From NCBI GenBank assembly GCA_034231615.1, contig CM067317.1, positions 890,501 to 954,500 of the forward strand: a DNA stretch of 64,000 nucleotides, given 5' to 3'. The notes below the pieces were generated by a model. That model saw only the letters and a program-made list of their open reading frames with translations, made no database searches and was not told the origin of the DNA. A program made the translations under genes and the position numbers. This DNA is from Meghimatium bilineatum. Its lineage: Eukaryota > Mollusca > Gastropoda > Stylommatophora > Philomycidae. This document shows positions 28,401 to 40,400 of the stretch, one piece after another (the first letter of the stretch is position 1; each line of letters begins with the position of its first letter).

Positions 28401-31400
28401 ATGTTACCAAAACATTCTGTCAAAAAGTTAACAATCTTTATTTTTTCGTTCGATTTCGGGTTTACCAAATCGGGCGGTGGATTCCGCCTCCCGTGTCAAG
28501 AAATGACACAATTCCGGCAATATGCACCACCCGGTTTGTAAACATAACGTGCTAAAGGTTAAACAAATATTTCTTTTTTCACCCACTGATGGGTAGTTAT
28601 AGCTAAGGGAAATAATCGCTGAAAACCTTGTCATTTATTTCATTTCGCATTCCGCAAAAAAGGTAGGCACATTATCTAAACAGGAACCAATGGTTTCTAC
28701 CAAATTATAAATCAAGAAAATCTCTGCTGTAGTGAAACGTGTTGAATATTTATATCAAATTAAACATCAAACCTTTCATCATTAGCAATTGCCTTGCATG
28801 CTCAATCACAGCATGTTGAAATAGATTTAGAAGACTGGTCAAGATATTGCAACACTTAAGTCAATTGTAATTCTTTAATTGGGAAAAAAAGTGGTAGTAA
28901 ATGCAAGGAGAAATACTAAGATTCACATAAAAACAATCTGTGTTAGCTTACTGATGTATGAAGCCGTATGAAGAGATGGGAGAATGATGATGGTGAAATA
29001 ATCCCTTGAGTTGTAACCGTGTACCTCTTTACAGCCCATAGCCTATCTGATAAAAAGACAATTTTCTTTTTCATTTTTGTAACTAGGGTGACACCAAAAC
29101 TCATGTAAGTTTGTCTCAAAGGTATAGCTGTGTAATGGAGTTTATGGATGCATGTTTAGTCCCCAAATGGACTGATGCTCCGGTATCACAGGATTACCAC
29201 TTCCTGCTAGGGAGGAACAACGATCTTATTATTCTTCTGTCAGATTTGTTGACCCATCCGCAGTGATGACACATCTAGCATTGTGCTTGAGATGGAAGAA
29301 TCCACTGGAGCATAGTTGTTATTACCATGTTATCTCTGACCACAGACATGTATATTGTTTTCATCTTGATGAAAACTTTTTATTCAAAATGTCTGTTCTA
29401 GTGTTTCATCATGTTTCTGTGTACATCATAATTATAGTAGTAACATTTAATTGATCTTTAATTGATCTCTCAGGCACTACAGGCATAGAGTATTAACTTG
29501 ATTGTACTTGGGTTTATTTGTATGTACTCCAACCCTCTCACAAATAACTTAATTGTACTAGGGTGTATCCATATGTACTCTGTCCCTCTAAAAGAAAATG
29601 GCACACCACCTGCCGAGAGTTACCACTCATGCCTAGAAAATGGCACACACGCCCACCTGCCGAGAGTTACCACTCATGCCTAGAAAATGGCACACACGCC
29701 CACCTGCCGAGAGTTACCACTCATGCCTAGAAAATGGCACACACGCCCACCTGCCGAGAGTTACCACTCATGCCTAGAAAATGGCACATACGCCCACCTG
29801 CCGAGAGTTACCACTCATGCCTAGAAAATGGCACATACGCCCACCTGCAGAGAGTTACCACTCATGCCTAGAAAATGGCACATACGCCCACCTGCAGAGA
29901 GTTACCACTCATGCCTAGAAAATGGCACACATGCCCACCTGCCGAGAGTTACCACTCATGCCTAGAAAATGGCACACACACCCACCTGCCGAGAGTTACC
30001 ACTCATGCCTAGAAAATGGCACATATGCCCACCTGCTGAGAGTTACCAATCATGCCTAGAAAATGGCACATATGCCCACCTGCAGAGAGTTACCACTCAT
30101 GCCTAGAAAATGGCACATATGCCCACCTGCAGAGAGTTACCACTCATGCCTAGAAAATGGCACACATGCCCACCTGCCGAGAGTTACCACTCATGCCTAG
30201 AAAATGGCACACATGCCCACCTGCCGAGAGTTACCACTCATGCCTAGAAAATGGCACACACGCCCACCTGTCGAGAGTTACCACTCATGCCTAGAAAATG
30301 GCACACACGCCCACCTGCCGAGAGTTACCACTCATGCCTAGAAAATGGCACACACGCCCACCTGCCGAGAGTTACCACTCATGCCTAGAAAATGGCACCA
30401 CGCCCACCTGCCGAGAGTTACCACTCATGCCTAGAAAATGGCACACACGCCCACCTGCCGAGAGTTACCACTCATGCCTAGAAGTGATAGTCACAATAGA
30501 TAATCTCTGAAATAAATCCACTTTATAAACAAGACATCATGAACCGGATTCAAACCTGCAACCCCTTGAGTATGCAACAAAGTGCTTATCCACTACACCA
30601 TGAAGATCTGAATGTACCTATTTTCATTCATACTCACATTGCCCCATGTTACTGCAGCATCCATTTTTTTACAGTACCAGATTAACTACTGAAAACTGTT
30701 TTTTTATATATATATATTGTATATGCCTGGACATCTTCGAACACACACGCACGCACACACACACACACACACGCACGCATGTTTGGTCACTCCTGATAAC
30801 TGGATTACATTATTGATTTTTTTCTCAGTCAACTACAGGGGTTCCACTGGATTTGGACAGAATAGTATTCTTTCTCTGACTGGTGCTATAGGGACACAAG
30901 ATGTCAAGGATGTTGAGGTAATTCACTGTGTGCTTCAATCACATTTTGTAACATTACAATTTGGTCAATTCTCATTCTGGACTAATCTTATCTAAACATA
31001 CTTATTCTGGACTGGGCTAATCTTATCTAACCATACATATTCAGGACTGGACTAATCTTATCTAACCATACATATTCTGGACTGGACTAATTTTTATCTA
31101 ACCATACTTTCAAAAAAGAGAAATAGAAAATGTGTGCTTTCAAAATATGTGTTCCTTTTACTGGACAGTGCGTTTCTGCATCCAGTACTAGGTTATGTTT
31201 CCCATAAGTGGACCAATACGTCGAAAATTTTCCTGTTTTATTTTATTGCTTGTTTTTTTACATAATTTTTCATCTATGTTTATCCATAGTTAGGTAACCT
31301 GTTTAACTTAATCAGCAATACAGAAATTCTAGCAGTATGCTGCATTGTGGTTCTTTGTATGAAATCATAACATTCTCATCTGATTGATTGACTATATAAT

Positions 31401-34400
31401 ATGTGTGACATTCTTATATCACTCACCTGGCTGATTCTTTACCTTATTTGTGCGACCTCCATCACTCACCTAGCTGGTTGTATACCTTATGTGTGTGACC
31501 TGCTTACATAACTTACCTAACTGATTGTATATCTTCTTCTTCTGCGTTCGTTCTCACACTCCTGCAGATTAGCAGGATGTAGTCCGAAGAACACGTTGTG
31601 TCATGGTTTACAGCATTGCTGCGATATCTGTCTTTCGGCCTGACACATCCGACTTCAGCATGGCTTTGGGTCACTGACCCTATATGGGATGGGACAGCCA
31701 ACTCCATCCCATAACCTCCTTAGTCGCCTTTTATGACATGCGTGGAAGGTAAACAGTGTTGCTATTCTTTGCTCCCCTTTATGGCCCCCGCAAAAAAGGG
31801 CATTTGTATATCTGATCTGTATGACATCCTTACTAACATTCCTAAAAACTTGCATATTCCTAGTGGTAATATATGGGTGTACCGCCGAAGACGGATGTGT
31901 CGGGCCATTGGTGCAAATAAAACGGCGACACAACGCATTTCCATTCTATGGACTGCATTCTGCTGGAAATCTAGTAGGACATGTCCTGCTACAAGAGAAT
32001 TCAGCAGGAGTTTGAGAATGTACGCTGAAGAAGAAGAAGAATATATGGGTGTGAATCTTGGACAATCACCAACAAAGTAGAAAATAAAATAGCGGTATTT
32101 AAAATAAAATCTTACAGAAAAATCCTGAATATACGAGGGGGAGTCAATAAGTAAGTCACAAATTGATGTTGGATGGCAGGAAAATGCAGTAGGTGGTTTC
32201 TAAAGCTGTTTATAGTTGATATCATCATAGAACTTTTTATGTTCGCTAGATGGCGCTAGCTGTACCTTGCGCATGCGCAGCACAAAAAACAAAATGGCTA
32301 CTGTACTTACAGAGTGTACAATCAATGAACAACGTGCTGTTGTGCGTTTTTTATGGGCAAAAGCACTGCCTGCAAAAGACATTCATAAAGAAATGCTTCC
32401 TGTTTATGCTGACAATTGTTTGTCCCGTAAAGCGGTGCACAGCTGGGTAAAAAAATTTTCTCAAGGACGCTCTAAAATTGTTGACGAAATCCGATCTGGT
32501 CGTGCTGTTGAAATTGCAACAGACGCATCTGTGCAGCGGGTTGAGGAGATGATTCGAGGTGACAGACGAGTAACGATAGACGCTGTAGCAGCTGCAATAG
32601 GGTGCTCACATGGTTCAGCATACAGCATCATGCATGACCGATTGAAATTTAAGAAAGTGTGTTCAAGGTGGGTGCCCAGACAATTGACGGACGAACACAA
32701 AATGAACCGATTAGGCTTGTCATTGGAGCATCTCTGTCAATACGCAAATGAAGGAGAAGACATGATGAACAGGATTATTACTGGAGATGAATCATGGGTG
32801 CATCACTACCAGCCTGAATCAAAGCGTGCTTCAATGCAATGGAAACATCCTTCTTCGCCTTGTGTCCAAAAATTCAAGGTTACACCATCAGCAGGGAAGG
32901 TTATGCTGACAGTGTTCTGGGATTGTCAAGGAGTGCTTTTAACCAATTTCAAAAAGAAAGGTGACAATGTGAATTCTGAATCATACTGTGAAGTTCTATC
33001 AGTGCTTCGGGATGCAATTCGAAGAAAACGTCCAGGGCTGCTGACTAGAGGAGTGCTACTCCTTCATGACAATGCTAGACCACATACGGCTCGATTAACT
33101 CAGGAGAAAATAAAAAATCTTGGTTGGAAAATTCTGGAACATCCTCCTTACAGCCCCGATTTAGCCCCTAGTGATTTTCACCTTTTTGGTCCACTAAAAA
33201 CCCACCTTGGCGGGAAGCATTTCGCGACTGACGCAGAAGTTGAATGTGAAGTGAAAATGTGGCTTAAAAAGCAGAGCACGCAGTTCTACGCAGCAAGTTT
33301 GGGAGGACTCATAAAACGATGGGATAAATGCATCAATGTTGGTGGAAATTATGTTGAGAAGTAAAGGGATAATGTATGTGTAAAAATAAACAGTTTTCAG
33401 GTTTTTATCGTCTTCAGTTTTTTTCTAAAGAGCCATTTGTGACTTACTTATTGACTCCCCCTCGTACTATGGATCAAAAAGATCACTAATATAGTCATCC
33501 TGAGAGAAATATGAATATCAAAGAAAACTGGCTAACCAGCATGGTTCTTTCCAGAAAACTACAATATTTTGGCCATATCAAACACATGACAGCCTAGAGA
33601 AGACCATAATGGAGTGGGTAATGCCAGGGAGATGAACAAGAGGCAGACCAAGAAGAAGATGGACGCAAGATAACAAAGACCACCTGAATATTACAGTAAC
33701 AGAAGCAGGAAGACTGGCTCAAGATTGACAGAAGTTTTGAAAGTCTGTGATAATTGCTACATCCTGTTCTGGATATAATACTGGTTGATGACAGTTGACA
33801 TCCTTACATTACTCACCTGACCGAGCGCATCTCTGATGTCTGAGACATCCTTACATTACTCACCTGACCGAGCGCATCTCTGATGTCTGAGACATCCTTA
33901 CATTACTCACCTGACCGAGCGCATCTCTGATGTCTGAGACATCCTTACATTACTCACCTGACCGAGCGCATCTCTAATGTCTGAGACATCCTTACATTAC
34001 TCACCTGACCGAGCGCATCTCTGATGTCTGAGACATCCTTACATTACTCACCTGACCGAGCGCATCTCTGATGTCTGAGACATCCTTACATTACTCACCT
34101 GACCGAGCGCATCTCTGATGTCTGAGACATCCTTACATTACTCACCTGGCCGAGCGCATCTCTGATGTCTGAGACATCCTTACATTACTCACCTGGCTGA
34201 GTGCATCTCTAATGTCTGAGACATCCTTACATTACTCACCTGGCCGAGCGCATCTCTGATGTCTGAGACATCCTTACATTACTCACCTGGCCGAGCGCAT
34301 CTCTGATGTCTGAGACATCCTTACATTACTCACCTGACCGAGCGCATCTCTGATGTCTGAGACATCCTTACATTACTCACCTGGCCGAGCGCATCTCTGA

Positions 34401-37400
34401 TGTCTGAGACATCCTTACATTACTCACCTGACCGAGCGCATCTCTGATGTCTGAGACATCCTTACATTACTCACCTGACCGAGCGCATCTCTGATGTCTG
34501 AGACATCCTTACATTACTCACCTGACCGAACGCATCTCTGATGTCTGAGACATCCTTACATTACTCACCTGACCGAGCGCATCTCTGATGTCTGAGACAT
34601 CCTTACATTACTCACCTGACCGAGCGCATCTCTGATGTCTGAGACATCCTTACATTACTCACCTGGCCGAGCGCATCTCTGATGTCTGAGACATCCTTAC
34701 ATTACTCACCTGGCCGAGCGCATCTCTGATGTCTGAGACATCCTTACATTACTCACCTGGCCGAGCGCATCTCTGATGTCTGAGACATCCTTACATTACT
34801 CACCTGACCGAGCGCATCTCTGATGTCTGAGACATCCTTACATTACTCACCTGGCCGAGCGCATCTCTGATGTCTGAGACATCCTTACATTACTCACCTG
34901 ACCGAGCGCATCTCTGATGTCTGAGACATCCTTACATTACTCACCTGACCGAGCGCATCTCTGATGTCTGAGACATCCTTACATTACTCACCTGGCCGAG
35001 CGCATCTCTAATGTCTGAGACATCCTTACATTACTCACCTGGCTGAGTGCATCTCTAATGTCTGAGACATCCTTACATTACTCACCTGGCCGAGCGCATC
35101 TCTGATGTCTGAGACATCCTTACATTACTCACCTGACCGAGCGCATCTCTGATGTCTGAGACATCCTTACATTACTCACCTGGCTGAGTGCATCTCTGAT
35201 GTCTGAGACATCCTTACATTACTCACCTGGCTGAGTGCATCTCTGATGTCTGAGACATCCTTACATTACTCACATGGCTGAGTGCATCTCTAATGTCTGA
35301 GACATCCTTACATTACTCACCTGACCGAGCGCATCTCTGATGTCTGAGACATCCTTACATTACTCACCTGACCGAGCGCATCTCTGATGTCTGAGACATC
35401 CTTACATTACTCACCTGGCTGAGTGCATCTCTAATGTCTGAGACATCCTTACATTACTCACCTGGTTGATTATATATCTGATGTGTATGATATATTTATA
35501 TCATTCAAATGACCAATTGATGTTCAAATTTGACTTATTGACATCCAGACTTGATAGATTGATGTTCTGATTTGAATTACTGGCATCCAGACTTACTTGA
35601 ATGATTTCCTGTTTTGACAGATAGACATCCAGATTGATTGATGCCCTGACTTGAGTTATACACATCCAGACTTGATTGATTGATGTCTCAAATTGATTAA
35701 TTCACATTCTGATTCAAATTATGCATGAATGTTTGGCTTAAAATTTCAGTCTATATAAATGTCTTCTGTCCATATCTGTCTAGATGAATGATGTATTCTG
35801 TCAGTATCTGTCTAGGTGAATGATGTATTCTGTCCTTATCTGTCTATATGAATGATGTATTCTGTCAGTACCTGTCTAGATGAATGATGTATTCTGTCCT
35901 TTTCTGTCTATATGAATGATGTATTCTGTCAGTACCTGTCTATATGAATGATGTATTCTGTCCTTATCTGTCTAGGTGAATGATGTATTCTGTCCTTATC
36001 TGTCTAGATGAATGATGTATTCTGTCCTTATCTGTCTAGATGAATGATGTATTCTGTCCTTATCTGTCTCTATGAATGATGTATTCTGTCAGTATCTGTC
36101 TATATGAATGATGTATTCTGTCAGTACCTGTCTATATGAATGATGTATTATGTCCGTATCTGTCTAGATGAATGATGTATTCTGTCCTTATCTGTCTAGA
36201 TGAATGATGTATTCTGTCCTTATCTGTCTAGATGAATGATGTATTCTGTCCATATCTGTCTCTATGAATGACGTATTCTGTCCTTATCTGTCTAGATGAA
36301 TGATGTATTCTGTCAGTATCTGTCTAGATGAATGATGTTTTCTGTCCTTATCTGTCTCTATGAATGATGTATTCTGTCCTTATCTGTCTAGATGAATGAT
36401 GTATTCTGTCCTTATCTGTCTCTATGAATGACGTATTCTGTCAGTATCTGTCTATATGAATGATGTATTCTGTCCTTATCTGTCTAGATGAATGATGTAT
36501 TCTGTCCTTATCTGTCTAGATGAATGATGTATTCTGTCCTTATCTGTCTAGATGAATGATGTATTCTGTTATTATCTGTCTCTATTTATGACGTATTCTG
36601 TCCTTATCTGTCTAGATGAATGATGTATTCTGTCCTTATCTTTCTAGATGAATGATGTATTCTGTCCTTATCTGTCTCTATGAATGACGTATTCTGTCAG
36701 TACCTGTCTATATGAATGATGTATTCTATCCTTATCTGTCTATATGAATGATGTATTCTGTCAGTAACTGTCTATATGAATGATGTATTCTATGCATAGC
36801 TATATATTTGTATGTGGTACTTTGCAGCTGTGTAATTCTATGATAATCTAGCACATTTAATTTTCAGAGTGCCCTACTGGAAGTGCTAGCTAAAGGTGTT
36901 GCAGATGGCAACCGTATTCTGGCTTTTGGAGGATCACATGGGGGCTTTCTCAGTACACACTTAATTGGGCAGTACCCTGTATGTTGACTGTGTTGTACTC
37001 ATTAGAAGTGTAGTGATTGTAGTATTGATTATAAATGTAGTGAGTGTATTGTATGGGTTAGACGTGTAGTGATTGTAGTATTGATTATAAATGTAGTGAT
37101 TGTATGGGTCAGAAGTGTAGTGATTGTAGTATTGATTATAAATGTAGTGATTGTATTATATGGGTTAGACGTGTAGTGATTGTAGTATTGATTATAAATG
37201 TAGTGAGTGTATTGTATGGGTTAGATGTGTAGTGATTGTAGTATTGATTATAAATGTTGTGATTGTATTGTATGGGTTAGACGTGTTGTGATTGTAGTAT
37301 TGATTATAAATGTAGTGATTGTATTGTATGGGTTAGATGTGTAGTGATTATAGTATTGATTATAAATGTAGTGATTGTATTGTATGGGTCAGAAGTGTAG

Positions 37401-40400
37401 TGATTGTAGTATTGATTATAAATGTAGTGATTGTATTATATGGGTTAGACGTGTAGTGATTGTAGTATTGATTAGAAATGTAGTGATTGTATTGTATGGG
37501 TTAGACGTGTAGTGATTGTAGTATTGATTATAAATGTATTGATTGTATTGTATGGGTTAGAAGTGTAATGTTTGAGTTGTGTTGATTAGAAGTGTAATGT
37601 TTGAGTTGTAGTGAATAGAGATGTATTTATTTAGTTATAGTCATTAGAGATTTTGTGATTGAGTTGTAGTGATTACAGATGTAGTGATTGTATAAATAAC
37701 CAAATGGTCTGAGGGTGTCCGACAAAGTGGATGGTGCCGCAGTAACCTAATGAACAAATAGTAACGCAAAATGAGGTAAACAGGTACTTAATATACTCTA
37801 TCATATGTAAGCGTTGTGATATGAAGTATATTGGTGAGACTGGTAGACGTTTAGCTGATAGATTCGCCGAACATTTGAGAGATATCACGAATCATCGTGA
37901 CTCCCCAGTGGCTAATCATTTTAACAGCCCGTCACATCATGGTAGCTCTGATGTCTCTGTAACCGGTTTGTTACGTTGTTATACCAGTGACTGGCAACGT
38001 CAGTCCTTGGAATATCGTCTCATTTGTCATATGGGAGTCTTGCAACCACACGGAATGAACATTAATCACCGTTTTGTTTGAGTTACCCACCTTTTCTTTA
38101 TACCCTCTACTCCCGTATTGCACTGTTTCTTGTAATTATTTGTCTTTGTACACTTTCGTGAATAATTATTATTTTTGTGTTTGCCGTTCTTCTATATAAT
38201 TCCTTTATGTCTTCTTTCGTTTGTGTATGTCAATATGTGATTATTTTGTACTCTGCCATTTTGTTATTGTTAAATCATTTACATATTTAGATTTTGATTT
38301 CCTCGTTTTTATTGCAGTTGTCTCTTCGATGGGTGCCCACACATGTATAGTTATTTGTATATGCATTTTGTTTTACATGGTTCTATGTATCCACACAATT
38401 ACTTTGGGCCACACATTTGTATGTATACATATGCAGTTGTTATAGCATTATCTTTATGTGAACGAACGTTTATATTTACATTAATATATGTATATGTTTC
38501 TATGTGTACGAATGTTCATGTTATTATTTATGTGAGAAAGTGTTTATGTGCATGAATGTTCATATTTATGTATACATATATATATGTATATTTATGTGAG
38601 CGCTTTTTTATGTTAATGCACGTATCTCCATTCTGTGTCAATGTGTATACCTATTCTGGTGTGAGCCCTTTCCTGTGTGTGGATACATTTACATGCCTGT
38701 GCATTTTGTGTGGGTATCCTTCACACATCTGTGTCCATCTTGTTATGTGTTTATTTCTTGACTCTTGGTGTGTGTTTACATTTCTATGTATGTTTAGGTT
38801 TGGTTTTATATATATGTTTATGTCTATATTTGGTTTCACATTCATTCCATGCATTTCAAATGTTGATTCTTCTTCTATCCTTCCTTCCCCAAACCCACTC
38901 ACCCCACCACCACACAACCTCATCATTACTCATCTATCATTGTCATATGCCATTCTTGTTGACTTAGGTGACCATGGTTCTCTGTTCACAGTATTGTTAT
39001 CAGGATCGTTGTTTCCAAGCCTTGCTAGGTTGTCACATGAATATTTTCTCACGTCCCCATCTGTCTCCTGTTCCCTTCAGTCGTGCCTGTGGTGACTATG
39101 TTCTTAAAACCTGCCTGTCTGATAGAGTGACAAAAGGGGTATTTTTCTTATCTTTTTCTTTTATTATTCTTGCACTCATCTATAGTGTCTCTAATTTCCC
39201 ACTTTCGGTTTGTTTATAATGAATGCACGCATTTTCACTTTTACTAGATGCGTTGCCATCCCTGCGCTATTATGGAGACGGGGCTTGATGAAATATAGAC
39301 ATCTATTTTATTTTTTATTTTGTCGTTATCTGTTGTTTGTCTCTTGAAAAAGGTTCAATTTGAGCCGATACGTTGAGAATTGTCCTGTTTAGTTTTATTG
39401 TATGATTTTTTAAATATATTTTTATTAATAGGCTAGGTAAGTGTTTTAGTAACCTAGTAACCTGTTTACCTCATTTTGCGTTACTATGTAGTGATTGTAT
39501 TGTGTTGATCAAAGATGTAGTGATTGGGTTGTATTAATTAGAAATGTAATGAGTAGAAATGTAGTGATTGAGTTGTATAGATTATAAATGTAGTGATTGA
39601 AGTGTATTGATTAGAATACGACAATCAATGTTTAGAATACAAACAATACAATGTTAGAATACAATGTTTAGATTTTGTTTAGAATACAAAATCATTACCC
39701 ACTAGTTTTAGTTATAGTCTGGCTTGTCTTAGTGAAGCGATTATATAAACCTGTGTTTTACGTAAGTACTATTGTTTAGAAGTGTAGTGATTAAGTTGTA
39801 GTGATTAGAAATGTAGTCATTATTTTATATTGATTAGAAATGTAGTGATTGTCTAATTGTTCTGTCAGATTTGACTTCAGAAGCCCAGCTGCTGAAAGCA
39901 TATTTATGCATTTAATTTAGAGTTTGTTTAAAATTAATGCCATACTAAAATATTGATTGAACAACAATTTGATTGAGGTAGTTTTATTGAATCTATTTAT
40001 AATATTTTTGTCTCACAATTACATTTTTTCATTTATTATTATTATCATCATCAAGTACCATCTCTGCAACGAAGGTTGGCTGCAACAGACCTCCAACATC
40101 CACTGTCTGTTGTTTTGGTGGTGCACTCTGCTAGACTGTAACCTGTCCATCTTGTGATGTTACTCTCCCACTTGTATCTCTGTCTACCTCTTGCTCGCTT
40201 CCCTTTGACTTTACCCTCAAGTAAGGTCTTCAATAAGGTGTCATGTCTTTTAATGTGTCCAAAACATTTTATTTGCCTGATCTTTATTTCTCTTAGTAGT
40301 TCGTTCTTCATATTAAGTGTTTTTAGCACCTCTTTATTTGTTTTCTTCTCTTTCCATGATGTTCTCCCTATTCTTCTATATACCCACATCTCAAAGGCAT

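Noticed and set aside
33800..35465. CRISPR-like regular repeats
   Set aside because: The repeats are directly adjacent without unique spacers, lie in a spliced animal gene, and no cas-like frames exist. They are minisatellites; the same holds for 22855-24108 and 29595-30487.
38556..39095. 179-codon frame after the GIY-YIG domain
   Set aside because: Hydrophobic, low-complexity translation of T-rich PLE 3' sequence, open also in neighbouring frames. No domain is recognisable.
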